From positions 30,594 through 94,593 of the forward strand of contig JAKLLE010000001.1 of the NCBI GenBank assembly GCA_023150295.1: a stretch of DNA of 64,000 nucleotides, given 5' to 3'. The translations under genes were made by a program, and so were the position numbers. This document shows, piece after piece, positions 1 through 9,297 of the stretch. The notes under the pieces were generated by a model. That model did no database searches and had not been told where the DNA came from. It was given only the letters and a program-made list of their open reading frames with translations. The stretch's first letter is position 1, and every line of letters begins with the position of its first letter. Source of the stretch: Giesbergeria sp. (GTDB lineage Bacteria; Pseudomonadota; Gammaproteobacteria; Burkholderiales; Burkholderiaceae_C).

Positions 1-54
1 TTTGAGGCTGCAGCGCTTGTCCAGCAAGCGCAATCAGCTATCAAAATGATAGTG
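1..54 (-). repeat. Dispersed two-hairpin repeat, copy in lpxB
   Basis: The stem GCGCTT (13-18) pairs with AAGCGC (26-31), followed by an A-rich hairpin of the type GCTAT-N7-ATAGY at about 37-53. The order matches the reverse orientation of the intergenic copies. The copy is translated in frame as part of lpxB, and the window edge may cut it. Confidence 0.6.
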
Positions 55-534
55 CCTGCGGTGCCTACCTTGCGTGAACGCATTGAGCAGGCCGCAAGCG
101 CGGCGGGCTTGGCAGGGCGTGTGCAGGTGCTCAGCGGCCAGTCGCACACCGCGCTTGCGGCCTGCGATGTGACCCTGATCGCCAGCGGCACGGCCACACT
201 GGAGGCAGCGCTGTTCAAGCGCCCCATGGTGATTGGCTACCACATGCACCCGCTGAGCTGGCGGCTCATGCGCCGCAAGCAGCTGCAGCCCTGGGTGGGG
301 CTGCCCAACATTCTGAGTGGTGAATTCGTCGTGCCCGAACTGCTGCAGGACGCTGCCACCCCGCAGGCGCTGGCAGCCGCCGTGCTCGACTGGTTCCACG
401 CCCTGGACCACGACGCAGCGCGCATGGCCGCGCTGCACCAACGCTTCACTGCGCTGCACGAGAGCCTGCGGCGCCCAACACCCCAACTTGCTGCCGATGC
501 GATCCAGAAAGTCCTCGCCACCCCCCATGCCTGA
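1..534 (+). CDS. lpxB: Lipid-A-disaccharide synthase, C-terminal part (5' end outside window)
   Basis: The frame is open from the first base and ends with TGA at 532-534, giving 177 codons of a GT19-family C-terminus. The conserved stretch [19 protein letters not shown] (about codons 58-76) and the nearby GLPNIL motif are typical of LpxB. LpxB joins UDP-2,3-diacylglucosamine and lipid X into the lipid A disaccharide at the inner membrane. The stop overlaps the start of rnhB by 8 bases, a common lpx operon arrangement. The first 54 bases carry a copy of the dispersed two-hairpin repeat read in frame, so part of this protein appears to be repeat-encoded. Confidence 0.93.
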   Translation, partial: FEAAALVQQAQSAIKMIVPAVPTLRERIEQAASAAGLAGRVQVLSGQSHTALAACDVTLIASGTATLEAALFKRPMVIGYHMHPLSWRLMRRKQLQPWVGLPNILSGEFVVPELLQDAATPQALAAAVLDWFHALDHDAARMAALHQRFTALHESLRRPTPQLAADAIQKVLATPHA

Positions 535-1135
535 ACAGGCCACGCTGGCCTGGCCCATGCCGCAAGGCCTGGTGGCCGGGGTGGATGAAGCAGGCCGCGG
601 CCCCCTGGCGGGGCCGGTGGTGGCCGCTGCCGTCATCCTGGACGAGCGCCAGCCCATCGCCGGGCTGGCGGATTCCAAAAAGCTCACCGCCCTGCGGCGC
701 GAGCGCCTGTTCGACGAAATCCGTGCCAAGGCGCTGTGCTGCAGTGTGGCCGAGGCCAGCGTGGAAGAGATCGACCGCCTCAACATCCTGCAGGCCACCT
801 TGCTAGCCATGCGCCGGGCCGTGCAGGGCCTGCGGCTCAAGCCCGCGCTGGTGCTGGTCGATGGCAACCGCCTGCCGGTGCTGGACGTTCCCGCACAGGC
901 CATCGTCAAGGGCGATGCGCTGGTGCCCGCCATCTCGGCGGCCTCCATCCTGGCCAAGGTGCACCGCGACCGCTGGTGCGCCGAGGTGCACGCGCAGTAC
1001 CCGCAGTATGGTTTTGATGCCCACAAGGGCTACGGCACCGCCGCGCACCTGCAGGCCCTGCGCGCGCACGGCGCCAGCCCGCTGCACCGCCGCTCGTTTG
1101 CGCCCGTGGCCCAGCACCTGGAGGCTGCGCCATGA
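527..1135 (+). CDS. rnhB: Ribonuclease HII
   Basis: A protein of 202 residues, the usual length for RNase HII, which removes ribonucleotides and RNA primers from RNA-DNA hybrids. The motif [11 protein letters not shown] near the N-terminus (D20, E21) gives two of the catalytic acidic residues; LVDGN and KGDALVPAI supply the others. ATG 527 was chosen because it places the DEAGRG motif about 20 residues in and gives an ATGCCTGA overlap with lpxB, implying translational coupling. The frame is open further upstream, but that part only shadows lpxB. The 3' end overlaps the next gene through ATGA. Confidence 0.95.
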   Translation: MPEQATLAWPMPQGLVAGVDEAGRGPLAGPVVAAAVILDERQPIAGLADSKKLTALRRERLFDEIRAKALCCSVAEASVEEIDRLNILQATLLAMRRAVQGLRLKPALVLVDGNRLPVLDVPAQAIVKGDALVPAISAASILAKVHRDRWCAEVHAQYPQYGFDAHKGYGTAAHLQALRAHGASPLHRRSFAPVAQHLEAAP

Positions 1136-1905
1136 GCTCCGTGCCGGTGAGGCTGGTGCAGTCGCGTGACAACGCCTTTGTCAAGGAACTGCGCCGCCTG
1201 GCGCAGGACAGCACGGCCTACCGCAAGCAGGGCCGCCTGTGGCTGGAGGGCGACCACCTGTGCCGCGCTGCGCTGGCACGCGGCCTGCGCCCGGCTGTGG
1301 CCGTTTTTTCAGAGTCTTTTTGGCCTCTGGCACCCGCTGAATGGGCGCAATGCGCTACAAAAATCATAGTGCTTTCGGATGCGCTGTTTGCTGACATCAG
1401 CGCGCTGGAGTCCCCCGCGGCCATGGGCTATGTACTCGATCTGCCCGCCGTTCAGGCGCTGGACCCGCTGATGCCCAGCGTGGTGCTGGACCGGGTGCAG
1501 GACGCGGGCAACGTCGGCTCCATCCTGCGCAGTGCGGCAGCCTTTGGCTTTGGGCAGGTGCTGGCGCTCAAGGGCAGTGCCGCGCTGTGGTCGCCCAAGG
1601 TGCTGCGTGCGGGCATGGGCGCCCACTTTGGCCTGCGCCTGCACGAAGGCCTGGCGGTCGAGGATCTGCAGGCCCTGCGTGTGCCGCTGCTCGTCACCCA
1701 TGTGCACGGGGGCGACTATCTGCACCAGGCCGCGCTGCCCTGGCCCTGCGCCTGGGTGCTGGGGCATGAGGGGCAGGGCGTGTCCGACGCGATGCTGGCG
1801 CAGGCGCAGCAGCGCATCCGCATCGCGCAGCCGGGGGGTGAGGAGTCGCTCAACGTGGCGGCGGCGGCGGCCATTTGCTTGCACGCCAGCGCGGCAGGGC
1901 GCTGA
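1132..1905 (+). CDS. TrmH/SpoU-family RNA 2'-O-methyltransferase
   Basis: 257 residues with an N-terminal RNA-binding region (about 1-100) and a SPOUT methyltransferase domain. The three SpoU motifs are visible: [22 protein letters not shown] and [10 protein letters not shown]. Such enzymes use S-adenosylmethionine to methylate ribose in rRNA or tRNA; the exact target cannot be told from sequence. ATG 1132 overlaps the rnhB stop by four bases, so lpxB, rnhB and this gene form one operon. A degenerate copy of the dispersed repeat lies in frame at about 1303-1376, in the linker between the two domains. Confidence 0.9.
   Translation: MSSVPVRLVQSRDNAFVKELRRLAQDSTAYRKQGRLWLEGDHLCRAALARGLRPAVAVFSESFWPLAPAEWAQCATKIIVLSDALFADISALESPAAMGYVLDLPAVQALDPLMPSVVLDRVQDAGNVGSILRSAAAFGFGQVLALKGSAALWSPKVLRAGMGAHFGLRLHEGLAVEDLQALRVPLLVTHVHGGDYLHQAALPWPCAWVLGHEGQGVSDAMLAQAQQRIRIAQPGGEESLNVAAAAAICLHASAAGR
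1303..1376 (-). repeat. Dispersed two-hairpin repeat, degenerate copy in TrmH-type gene
   Basis: The segment contains a T-rich tract, then TTGGCCTC, ATGGGCGCAA and GCTACAAAAATCATAG. These match in order the reverse orientation of the repeat (GCC tail, GGGCGC arm, GCTA-N-ATAG arm). It is more diverged than the intergenic copies and reads in frame through the methyltransferase gene. Confidence 0.5.
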
Positions 1906-1911
1906 TTCCGC

Positions 1912-3021
1912 TCATTTCCCCAGCGGCTGCGCCGGGGCAAGTGCCACGCTCATACCGTCGCGCACCAAGCGGGGCGGGTCGGGGAAGTTGCGCAAAGCCT
2001 GTCCGCCGATGGCATCCAGATACCGGTCCGCCTGGGCGCGCTCCAGCGGCGTCAGGGTGCGGTAGATGTCCCGGGCGCGTTGCAGCATCCACAGGGCATA
2101 GGGGCGCACGATGCGTTCGCCATGCTCGCCCTCCAGCGTGAAGCCATGTTTGCCCAGTGTGCGGGGAACAGGGGTGCCGGGGTTCTCGGCCAGCCATGCG
2201 TTCAGCCGCCGGGCGGTGTCTTCGAGCACGGGCATCTGCTCGCGCATCATGCGGCGCAGCACCGGCAGCAGCGTGGGGGGCAGGGTGTCGCCGGACAGAA
2301 AGTCGCCGCTGCGGGGCGTGGGTGGCTGCTGCATGCGCTCCACCCAGGCCACCACATGGGGAGCGAGCCTGCGCATCAGCGCGCCACTGGCCGGATCGCG
2401 GTACTGGTGCGCATAGAGCGGACCGTACAGCCCGAAGTCGCCGATCGATGGTCGTGCGCCCAGAAGATAGGGGTGTTCGGCGAAATGAGCATTCAGCTCG
2501 GCCAGCAGGTCTTCGTAGGAGCGTTCGATGGCGGAATGCATGTGCGGCATGGCGCCGAGCAGCACGGCAGCTTGGGAAAACGGCGCGGCGCGTCGGGTGC
2601 CCAGTTCCAACTGCTCCTCTGGGGAGGCCTCGGGGGCATTGAGGGCACCGAAAGCGCGCAGAGCCCATTCGCGGTTGTGGTGCCAGCGGTAGTGCATGGC
2701 CGGGATCAGCAGCCATTCGTCGCCATACAGTTCCAGCAGGGCAGATGCCAGACGCTGCACGCCCCCGGAAGGGAACACCGAGGGCTCGCCATGCTGCCGG
2801 TCCAGCGTTTGGATGATGTCGGTCGAGTCCTGCAATGTGGCGCCATCTGGCGTTTCAAGCACGGGAATGACGGCAAAACCGATGCGCGGCAGGATGACCT
2901 GCCGGTACACGTCGCCGGTGGCAGGTACTTCGACAAAGGGCAAACCCTTCCACTGCAAGAAGGCGCGCACCTTGCCTGTGTAGTAGCTGATCTCTGCGCC
3001 GTAGAGGGTGTAGGGGTTCAT
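1912..3021 (-). CDS. Glutathione S-transferase-like protein with long C-terminal extension
   Basis: 369 residues, much longer than the 200-230 of classical GSTs. Residues 1-80 look like the thioredoxin-fold GST N-domain (LYGAEISYYTGKVRAFLQW, then a cis-proline region FAVIPVLETPDG and a DSTDI motif). A helical C-domain follows with the conserved RPSIGDFGLYGPLYAH around 190-210. The last 130 or so residues are an extension I do not recognise. The role may be glutathione binding or detoxification; substrate unknown. The gene converges on the methyltransferase gene with only six bases between the stops. Confidence 0.75.
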   Translation of the reverse strand: MNPYTLYGAEISYYTGKVRAFLQWKGLPFVEVPATGDVYRQVILPRIGFAVIPVLETPDGATLQDSTDIIQTLDRQHGEPSVFPSGGVQRLASALLELYGDEWLLIPAMHYRWHHNREWALRAFGALNAPEASPEEQLELGTRRAAPFSQAAVLLGAMPHMHSAIERSYEDLLAELNAHFAEHPYLLGARPSIGDFGLYGPLYAHQYRDPASGALMRRLAPHVVAWVERMQQPPTPRSGDFLSGDTLPPTLLPVLRRMMREQMPVLEDTARRLNAWLAENPGTPVPRTLGKHGFTLEGEHGERIVRPYALWMLQRARDIYRTLTPLERAQADRYLDAIGGQALRNFPDPPRLVRDGMSVALAPAQPLGK

Positions 3022-3330
3022 GGAAAGTGGGGTTCAGAGCATTGGACGCGGTTGTCGGGGTGATCGGAAATTCTACGCACGGGGTATGCAGACGCCAGTC
3101 CCACAGGTGCCATTTGCACGAGCCTTGGCAGCCAGGCGGTGATGTTGCAGTGCACCAGTCGTCAGCAGATCAGGGCGGTCTGCGGGTACAATCAGGGGCT
3201 TTCCTCGCAACAGCGTCGCCCGGCCGCATCCAAAGCAACAACCTATCCGAAAGCAGCCTTTCAGCCACTGGTGCCACTGGTGCCGCAGGCTGCACAGGCA
3301 CCGGGCGACCGTAACCAACCGGAGAACCCA
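3022..3330 (+). promoter_or_regulatory. carA leader and probable promoter region
   Basis: These 309 bases lie between the divergent GST gene and carA. A -10-like TACAAT preceded by TGCGGG sits at 3187-3192, with no convincing -35 hexamer. That would give a leader of about 135 bases. An inverted repeat GGTGCC (3279-3284) / GGCACC (3297-3302) lies just before the ribosome binding site GGAG (3321-3324). The reading frame is open through part of this leader, but nothing there resembles CarA. I see no clear ArgR or PurR operator. Confidence 0.45.
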
Positions 3331-4500
3331 GTGCTTTTGTCTCTACAGGGACGTTTCCCTCCCGCCATCCTGGCGCTCGCAGACGGCACGGTCTTTATCG
3401 GCAATTCGATCGGTGCCACCGGCACCACCGTCGGCGAAGTGGTGTTCAACACCTCGATGTCCGGCTACCAGGAAATCCTCACCGACCCCAGCTACTGCCA
3501 GCAGCTCGTGACGCTCACGTACCCGCACATCGGCAACTATGGCGTCAACACCGAGGACATCGAAGCCGACAAGGTCCATGCCGCGGGCCTGATCATCAAG
3601 GATCTGCCACTGCTGGCCAGCAACTTCCGCCTGAGCGAGACGCTCTCGTCCTACCTCGTGCGTGAAGGCACGGTGGCCATTGCCGACATCGACACGCGCA
3701 AGCTCACGCGCATTTTGCGCACCCACGGCGCGCAGAACGGCGCCATCGTGGGCCTGCCCGCAGGCACGGAAGTCACCCAGGCGCACATCGACGCAGCAGT
3801 GGCGGCAGCCAGGGCGGCCCCCTCGATGGCTGGGCTGGACCTGGCCAAGGTAGTGACCACGCCCAAGGCCTACGAGTGGACCCAGACCGAATGGAAGCTC
3901 GGCCAGGGCTACGGCACGCAGGAGGCACCGCGCTTTCATGTGGTGGCGTACGACTTTGGCGTCAAGAAAAACATCCTGCGCATGCTGGCCGAGCGCGGCT
4001 GCCGCGTGACCGTGGTGCCTGCGCAGACCAGCGCCGCCGATGTGCTGGCACTGCATCCCGACGGCGTGTTCCTCTCCAACGGCCCTGGCGACCCGCAGCC
4101 CTGCGACTACGCCATTGCCGCCACGCGCACGCTCATCGACAGCGGCATCCCCATGTTTGGCATCTGCCTGGGGCACCAGATCATGGCGCTAGCCTCCGGG
4201 GCGCGTACCTTCAAGATGGCCCACGGCCACCATGGTGCCAACCACCCGGTCAAGGATCTGGAGTCTGGTCGTGTCTCCATCACCAGCCAGAACCATGGGT
4301 TTGCGGTCGATTCGGATTCGCTTCCTGCCAGCCTGCGCGCCACGCACGTGAGCCTGTTCGACGGCACACTGCAAGGCCTGGTGCGCACCGACAAGCCCGC
4401 GTTCTGCTTCCAGGGCCACCCCGAGGCCTCCCCCGGCCCGCACGACATTGGCCACCTGTTCGACCGCTTCACGCAGGCCATGCGTGTGGCGAAAGACTGA
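3331..4500 (+). CDS. carA: Carbamoyl-phosphate synthase, small (glutaminase) subunit
   Basis: 389 residues starting at GTG 3331 with GGAG seven bases upstream; the normal CarA N-terminus ([19 protein letters not shown]) begins there. CarA hydrolyses glutamine and passes ammonia to CarB for carbamoyl phosphate, the precursor of arginine and pyrimidines. The N-domain carries [17 protein letters not shown]. The class I amidotransferase domain shows the catalytic cysteine in [12 protein letters not shown] (Cys279) and the His/Glu pair in GHPEASPGP. Carbamoyl-phosphate synthase genes carA and carB are here separated by one small gene, all in the same direction. Confidence 0.97.
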   Translation: MLLSLQGRFPPAILALADGTVFIGNSIGATGTTVGEVVFNTSMSGYQEILTDPSYCQQLVTLTYPHIGNYGVNTEDIEADKVHAAGLIIKDLPLLASNFRLSETLSSYLVREGTVAIADIDTRKLTRILRTHGAQNGAIVGLPAGTEVTQAHIDAAVAAARAAPSMAGLDLAKVVTTPKAYEWTQTEWKLGQGYGTQEAPRFHVVAYDFGVKKNILRMLAERGCRVTVVPAQTSAADVLALHPDGVFLSNGPGDPQPCDYAIAATRTLIDSGIPMFGICLGHQIMALASGARTFKMAHGHHGANHPVKDLESGRVSITSQNHGFAVDSDSLPASLRATHVSLFDGTLQGLVRTDKPAFCFQGHPEASPGPHDIGHLFDRFTQAMRVAKD

Positions 4501-4529
4501 GCACCCCTGTCATCACAATACACGGCGCC

Positions 4530-4943
4530 ATGAAACTCTTCAGCTTCCCCCTGGCCTCGCTTGAAAAGGCGATCCACAAGCGCGTGCTCACCTTGCCATC
4601 CCCGCACAAGGAATGGTTCACCGAGCGCTGGCAACAAAAGCCCTACAAAAAGGCCTTTGTGGAGAACAAGGCCATGCCGCTGGTGACCCTGGTGGCCAAG
4701 GGCAAGAGCTGGGACGACGCCACCTTTACCGAAGCGCTGCAGGACTGGGACGTGGCCTTTTACGAGGCCGAAGCCCAAGTGCTGCGCCCCCTCGTGCAAG
4801 GCGACGGGATTTTGCAGCTGATGCAGAAAAACCTGCCCGCCGAGCGCGCGCAGGCGCTGCTGGCCAAGCTGGATATCCGCCGCGACGCGCCACCGGCCAG
4901 TGGCGCCGACGCCGCACCCGCAGCCAGCACCGCGACCGACTGA
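4530..4943 (+). CDS. Unknown 137-residue protein between carA and carB
   Basis: Begins at ATG 4530, 29 bases after carA, and ends 11 bases before carB, so it very likely belongs to the carAB transcript. The protein starts [19 protein letters not shown], has a basic N-terminal half, a central [20 protein letters not shown] region, and an Ala/Pro-rich tail ([13 protein letters not shown]). I see no signal peptide, membrane segment or known catalytic motif. Its job is unknown. Position alone suggests a link to carbamoyl-phosphate metabolism or only shared transcription. Codon use matches its neighbours, so it is probably real. Confidence 0.75.
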   Translation: MKLFSFPLASLEKAIHKRVLTLPSPHKEWFTERWQQKPYKKAFVENKAMPLVTLVAKGKSWDDATFTEALQDWDVAFYEAEAQVLRPLVQGDGILQLMQKNLPAERAQALLAKLDIRRDAPPASGADAAPAASTATD

Positions 4944-4954
4944 ACCGACACACC

Positions 4955-7900
4955 ATGCCAAAACGCACAGACATCCAAAGCATCCTCATCATCGGCGCCG
5001 GCCCCATCGTGATCGGCCAGGCCTGCGAGTTCGATTACTCGGGCGTGCAGGCCTGCAAGGCCCTGCGCGAAGAGGGCTACAAGGTCATCCTGATCAACAG
5101 CAACCCCGCCACGATCATGACCGACCCGGCCACGGCCGACGTCACCTACATCGAGCCCATCACCTGGCAGACGGTCGAAAAGATCATCGCCAAGGAGCGC
5201 CCCGACGCCATCCTGCCCACCATGGGTGGCCAGACCGCGCTGAACTGCGCGCTGGACCTGTGGCGCAATGGCGTGCTGCACAAGTACAAGGTCGAGCTGA
5301 TCGGCGCCACGCCCGAGGCCATCGACAAGGCTGAGGACCGCCTGAAGTTCAAGGATGCGATGACCCGCATCGGCCTGGGCTCGGCGCGCTCTGGCATCGC
5401 CCACAGCATGGACGAAGCCTGGGCGGTCCAAAAGAGCGTGGGCTTCCCCACCGTCATCCGTCCCAGCTTCACGCTGGGCGGCACGGGCGGCGGCATCGCC
5501 TACAACCCGGAAGAGTTCGAGACCATCTGCAAGCGCGGCCTGGAAGCCTCGCCCACCAATGAGCTGTTGATCGAAGAGTCGCTGCTCGGCTGGAAGGAGT
5601 ACGAGATGGAGGTGGTACGCGACAAGAAGGACAACTGCATCATCGTCTGCTCCATCGAGAACCTGGACCCCATGGGCGTGCACACTGGTGACTCCATCAC
5701 CGTGGCCCCGGCGCAGACGCTGACCGACAAGGAATACCAGATCATGCGCAACGCCAGCCTGGCGGTGCTGCGCGAGATTGGCGTGGACACGGGCGGCTCC
5801 AATGTGCAGTTCTCGGTCAACCCCAAGGATGGGCGCATGATCGTGATCGAGATGAACCCGCGCGTGAGCCGTTCGTCGGCGCTGGCCTCCAAGGCCACGG
5901 GCTTTCCCATCGCCAAGGTCGCGGCCAAGCTGGCTGTGGGCTACACGCTCGACGAGCTGCGCAACGAGATCACGGGCGGCGCCACGCCCGCGTCGTTCGA
6001 GCCCAGCATCGACTACGTGGTCACCAAGATCCCGCGCTTTGCGTTCGAGAAGTTCCCCGCAGCCGACTCGCGCCTGACCACGCAAATGAAGAGTGTGGGC
6101 GAGGTCATGGCCATGGGCCGCACCTTCCAGGAATCGTTCCAGAAGGCGCTGCGCGGCCTGGAGGTGGGCGTGGACGGGCTGAACGAAAAAACCCAGGATC
6201 GTGAGGTGCTTGAAAAGGAGCTGGGCGAGCCCGGCCCTGAGCGCATCTGGTACGTGGGCGACGCGTTTGCCATGGGCCTGTCGGTGGATGAGGTGTTCGA
6301 CCTGACCAAGATCGACCGCTGGTTCCTGGTGCAGATCGAGGAGATCGTGAAGATCGAACTCGAACTCGACAAGCTCGCAGCCGACAAGGGCGACGCGGCG
6401 CTGGCGCAGCTCAGCGCAGCATCGCTGCGCAAGCTCAAGCAAAAGGGGTTTTCCGACCGCCGCCTGGCCAAGCTGCTCAAGACCACCGAAAAGGCGCTGC
6501 GCGACCAGCGCCGCGCGCTGAATGTGCGCCCCGTGTACAAGCGCGTGGACACCTGTGCGGCCGAGTTCGCCACCAACACCGCCTACATGTACTCGACCTA
6601 CGAGGACGAGTGCGAGGCAGCGCCCACCGACAAGAAGAAGATCATGGTGCTGGGCGGTGGCCCCAACCGCATCGGCCAGGGTATTGAGTTTGACTACTGC
6701 TGCGTGCACGCCGCACTGGCCATGCGCGAGGACGGGTACGAGACCATCATGGTCAACTGCAACCCCGAGACCGTGTCCACCGACTACGACACCTCGGATC
6801 GCCTGTACTTCGAGCCGCTGACGCTGGAAGATGTGCTGGAAATCGTGGACAAGGAAAAACCTCTGGGCGTGATCGTGCAGTACGGCGGTCAGACACCGCT
6901 CAAGTTGGCCCTGGGCCTGGAGCGCGAGGGCGTGCCCATCATCGGCACCACGCCCGACATGATCGACGCTGCCGAAGACCGCGAGCGCTTCCAGCAACTG
7001 TTGCACACGCTGGGCCTGCGCCAGCCGCCCAACGCCACTGCGCGCACCGAGCCCGAGGCGCTGGAAAAGGCCGCCGCCCTGGGCTACCCGCTGGTGGTGC
7101 GCCCCAGCTACGTGCTGGGCGGCCGTGCCATGGAAATCGTGCACGAGCAGCGTGACCTGGAGCGCTACATGCGCGAGGCGGTCAAGGTCAGCAACGACTC
7201 GCCTGTGCTGCTGGACCGCTTCCTCAACGACGCCATCGAGTGCGACGTGGACTGCGTGCGCGACGCTTCGGGCCAGGTGCTCATCGGCGGCGTGATGGAA
7301 CACATCGAGCAGGCGGGCGTGCACAGCGGCGACTCGGCCTGTTCGCTGCCGCCGTACTACCTGTCCAAGGCCACGGTGGACGAGCTCAAGCGCCAGACCG
7401 CAGCCATGGCCGAGGGGTTGAACGTGGTGGGCCTGATGAACGTGCAGTTCGCCATCCAGGAAGTGGACGAGGGCGGCCAGAAGAAGGACGTGATCTTCGT
7501 GCTCGAAGTGAACCCGCGCGCCTCGCGCACAGTGCCCTTCGTGAGCAAGGCCACGGGCATCCAGTTGGCCAAGGTTGCGGCGCGCTGCATGGCGGGCCAG
7601 ACCCTGGCCAGCCAGGGCGTGACGCGCGAGGTCGTGCCCCCGTACTTCAGCGTGAAGGAGGCGGTGTTCCCCTTCGTCAAGTTCCCTGGTGTGGACACCA
7701 TCCTGGGCCCCGAGATGAAGTCCACCGGCGAAGTCATGGGCGTGGGCAAGACCTTTGGCGAGGCCTTCGTCAAGAGCCAGCTCGGTGCTGCCACGCGCCT
7801 GCCACGTTCGGGCAAGGTCTTCCTCACCGTCAAGAACAGCGACAAGCCCCGCGCCGTGGCCATCGCACGCGAACTGGCGGCCATGGGCTTTGAGCTGCTG

Positions 7901-8212
7901 GCCACCAAGGGCACGGCTGCCGCCATCGACGCTGCGGGCGTGCCGGTCAAGGTGGTCAACAAGGTGACCGAGGGGCGCCCCCACATCGTGGACATGGTCA
8001 AGAACAACGAGATCGCCATGGTCATCAACACGGTGGAAGAGCGCCGCAACGCCATCGCCGATTCGCGTGCCATCCGCACCAGCTCGCTGCAGGCGCGTGT
8101 GACCACCTTCACCACCATCGCCGGGGCCGAGGCCGCCGTCGAGGGCATGAAGCACATGGACCATCTCGAAGTGATTTCGGTGCAGGAGATGCACGCCCAG
8201 CTCGTGGCCTGA
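4955..8212 (+). CDS. carB: Carbamoyl-phosphate synthase, large subunit
   Basis: 1085 residues, close to the usual CarB length. The start ATG 4955 gives [22 protein letters not shown], the standard N-terminus. The protein has two homologous halves, each with a pre-ATP-grasp segment ([17 protein letters not shown] and [16 protein letters not shown]) and an ATP-grasp domain ([22 protein letters not shown]). The first half makes carboxyphosphate and the second phosphorylates carbamate. A C-terminal MGS-like regulatory domain begins near residue 945 ([16 protein letters not shown]). It works with CarA. A terminator-like hairpin lies 40 bases past the stop. Confidence 0.98.
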   Translation: MPKRTDIQSILIIGAGPIVIGQACEFDYSGVQACKALREEGYKVILINSNPATIMTDPATADVTYIEPITWQTVEKIIAKERPDAILPTMGGQTALNCALDLWRNGVLHKYKVELIGATPEAIDKAEDRLKFKDAMTRIGLGSARSGIAHSMDEAWAVQKSVGFPTVIRPSFTLGGTGGGIAYNPEEFETICKRGLEASPTNELLIEESLLGWKEYEMEVVRDKKDNCIIVCSIENLDPMGVHTGDSITVAPAQTLTDKEYQIMRNASLAVLREIGVDTGGSNVQFSVNPKDGRMIVIEMNPRVSRSSALASKATGFPIAKVAAKLAVGYTLDELRNEITGGATPASFEPSIDYVVTKIPRFAFEKFPAADSRLTTQMKSVGEVMAMGRTFQESFQKALRGLEVGVDGLNEKTQDREVLEKELGEPGPERIWYVGDAFAMGLSVDEVFDLTKIDRWFLVQIEEIVKIELELDKLAADKGDAALAQLSAASLRKLKQKGFSDRRLAKLLKTTEKALRDQRRALNVRPVYKRVDTCAAEFATNTAYMYSTYEDECEAAPTDKKKIMVLGGGPNRIGQGIEFDYCCVHAALAMREDGYETIMVNCNPETVSTDYDTSDRLYFEPLTLEDVLEIVDKEKPLGVIVQYGGQTPLKLALGLEREGVPIIGTTPDMIDAAEDRERFQQLLHTLGLRQPPNATARTEPEALEKAAALGYPLVVRPSYVLGGRAMEIVHEQRDLERYMREAVKVSNDSPVLLDRFLNDAIECDVDCVRDASGQVLIGGVMEHIEQAGVHSGDSACSLPPYYLSKATVDELKRQTAAMAEGLNVVGLMNVQFAIQEVDEGGQKKDVIFVLEVNPRASRTVPFVSKATGIQLAKVAARCMAGQTLASQGVTREVVPPYFSVKEAVFPFVKFPGVDTILGPEMKSTGEVMGVGKTFGEAFVKSQLGAATRLPRSGKVFLTVKNSDKPRAVAIARELAAMGFELLATKGTAAAIDAAGVPVKVVNKVTEGRPHIVDMVKNNEIAMVINTVEERRNAIADSRAIRTSSLQARVTTFTTIAGAEAAVEGMKHMDHLEVISVQEMHAQLVA

Positions 8213-8229
8213 AAGGGCCGACTTCACGG

Positions 8230-8241
8230 CATAATCACGCC
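8230..8241 (+). promoter_or_regulatory. Probable -10 element for greA leader transcript
   Basis: CATAAT at 8230-8235 is followed after only six bases by ATG 8242. If it is a -10 hexamer, transcription would begin at or beside that ATG. The same -10/ATG geometry occurs before yhbY in this window. I see no strong -35 hexamer at the usual distance. Confidence 0.4.
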
Positions 8242-8358
8242 ATGAACCTACACCGCCGCGCGGCAACGTGCGGCGGTTTGCTTTTGGGTGCGGCTTCTGG
8301 GGGTGTCCAGGGGGCCCACCACCGGGGCGGCGCAGGGCGCAGCCCCTTACATCGTTGA
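8242..8358 (+). CDS. Possible leader peptide ORF upstream of greA
   Basis: A short frame of 38 codons from ATG 8242 to TGA 8356-8358, ending 14 bases before the greA start. The product would be basic and glycine-rich ([20 protein letters not shown] at the N-terminus) with no known family. It is listed because it starts right after a -10-like CATAAT and because a terminator-like hairpin (8252-8285) lies inside it, so its translation could decide whether the hairpin forms. It may equally be chance. No ribosome binding site precedes it, as expected for a leaderless start. Confidence 0.3.
   Translation: MNLHRRAATCGGLLLGAASGGVQGAHHRGGAGRSPLHR
8252..8285 (+). terminator. Intrinsic terminator-like hairpin (carB end / greA leader)
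   Basis: Stem ACCGCCGC (8252-8259) and GCGGCGGT (8270-8277) with a 10-base loop, followed by TTGCTTTT. It can end the carAB transcript, and because a -10-like element lies upstream at 8230 it can also attenuate a greA leader transcript. Confidence 0.65.
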
Positions 8359-8372
8359 CGGAGACAGACCGA

Positions 8373-8849
8373 ATGGCCACCATTCCCATTACCAAGCGCG
8401 GCGCCGAGAAGCTCAAGGCAGAGCTGCACCGCCTCAAGACCGTGGATCGCCCGGCGGTGATTGCCGCCATTGCCGAAGCCCGGGCCCAGGGCGACCTGAG
8501 CGAAAACGCCGAGTACGAAGCCGCCAAGGACCGTCAGGGCTTCATCGAAGGCCGTATCCAGGAAGTCGAGGGCAAGCTCTCGGCCGCGCAAATCATCGAT
8601 CCCGCCGCGGTGGACGCCGCAGGCCGCGTGGTTTTTGGCGCTACGGTGGAGCTGGAAGACGAAGACTCGGGCGATGCCGTGACCTACCAGATCGTGGGCG
8701 AGGACGAGGCCGACCTCAAGCAGGGCCTGATCAACATCTCCAGTCCCATTGCCCGCGCCCTGATCGGCAAGGAAGAGGGCGACACGGCCGAAGTGCAGGC
8801 CCCAGGCGGCGTGCGCCGCTACGAGATCGTTGGCGTCAGCTACGTCTGA
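8373..8849 (+). CDS. greA: Transcription elongation factor GreA
   Basis: 158 residues, the standard GreA length. The start ATG 8373 follows GACGGAGACAGACC, a plausible ribosome binding site. Residues 1-75 form the antiparallel coiled-coil domain with the conserved [16 protein letters not shown] start and the acidic tip region [15 protein letters not shown]. The C-terminal globular domain follows ([34 protein letters not shown]). GreA enters the RNA polymerase secondary channel and promotes cleavage of backtracked transcripts. The leader upstream contains a terminator-like hairpin. Confidence 0.97.
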   Translation: MATIPITKRGAEKLKAELHRLKTVDRPAVIAAIAEARAQGDLSENAEYEAAKDRQGFIEGRIQEVEGKLSAAQIIDPAAVDAAGRVVFGATVELEDEDSGDAVTYQIVGEDEADLKQGLINISSPIARALIGKEEGDTAEVQAPGGVRRYEIVGVSYV

Positions 8850-8854
8850 GCCGC

Positions 8855-9289
8855 ATGGCTGCCCGTTTCCCCGCCCTCCTGGCTGCCCTCTGGTGGGGGA
8901 GCCTGGGTGCCATCGGCTTCATGGCGGTGCCCTTGCTGTTTGCGCACCTGCCCACGCCTGCCATGGCGGGCAACCTGGCCGCCAAGCTGTTTGCTGCACA
9001 GACCTGGGTGTCGGTGGCCTGCTGCATGGGCTTGCTGCTGATTTCTAGGCCAAAAATGGCTGTAACGCCCTATCCATGGGCGCAAGCAGCTATGCTTTTT
9101 ATAGTAGGCGGCCTGCTGCTGGCCCTGGTGGTGCAGTACGGCGTCACGCCGCGTATCGTGGCCCGGCAGGACCTGAAGTTCTGGCACGGCCTGGGCACCT
9201 TGATGTACACCCTGCAGTGGTTGTGTGCGCTGGCCACGCTGTGGCACACCTTGCGCGGCCCGGCGGCAGTGCAGCCGCCGCAGGCCTGA
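8855..9289 (+). CDS. Small integral membrane protein, DUF4149-like
   Basis: 144 residues with four likely membrane segments, the first beginning FPALLAALWWGSLGAIGF. It starts at ATG 8855, five bases after greA, and is probably cotranscribed. The architecture resembles DUF4149 proteins, whose role is unknown. A clear copy of the dispersed two-hairpin repeat (9041-9110) is translated in frame as the loop and start of the third membrane segment (SRPKMAVTPYPWAQAAMLF), so this stretch probably came from a repeat insertion. The C-terminus is Pro/Ala-rich. Confidence 0.75.
   Translation: MAARFPALLAALWWGSLGAIGFMAVPLLFAHLPTPAMAGNLAAKLFAAQTWVSVACCMGLLLISRPKMAVTPYPWAQAAMLFIVGGLLLALVVQYGVTPRIVARQDLKFWHGLGTLMYTLQWLCALATLWHTLRGPAAVQPPQA
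9041..9110 (-). repeat. Dispersed two-hairpin repeat, copy in DUF4149-like gene
   Basis: Reverse orientation copy. The segment TTTCTAGGCCAAAAATGGC is followed by GCCC-TATCCAT-GGGC (a stem with changed but paired arms compared with GCGCTT/AAGCGC elsewhere), then GCAAGCAGCTATGCTTTTTATAG. The arm change keeps the pairing, as expected for a conserved structure. Confidence 0.75.
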
Positions 9290-9297
9290 GATGTTGT

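Noticed and set aside
3139..3330. Upstream extension of the carA reading frame
   Set aside because: The residues before GTG 3331 do not match CarA, and a ribosome binding site sits at the GTG.
4760..8527. A very long open frame on the minus strand opposite carB
   Set aside because: High GC with G/C in third positions makes long antisense frames common; the plus strand encodes an unmistakable CarB, and the antisense product (His/Leu/Gly/Ala-rich) has no recognisable domain.
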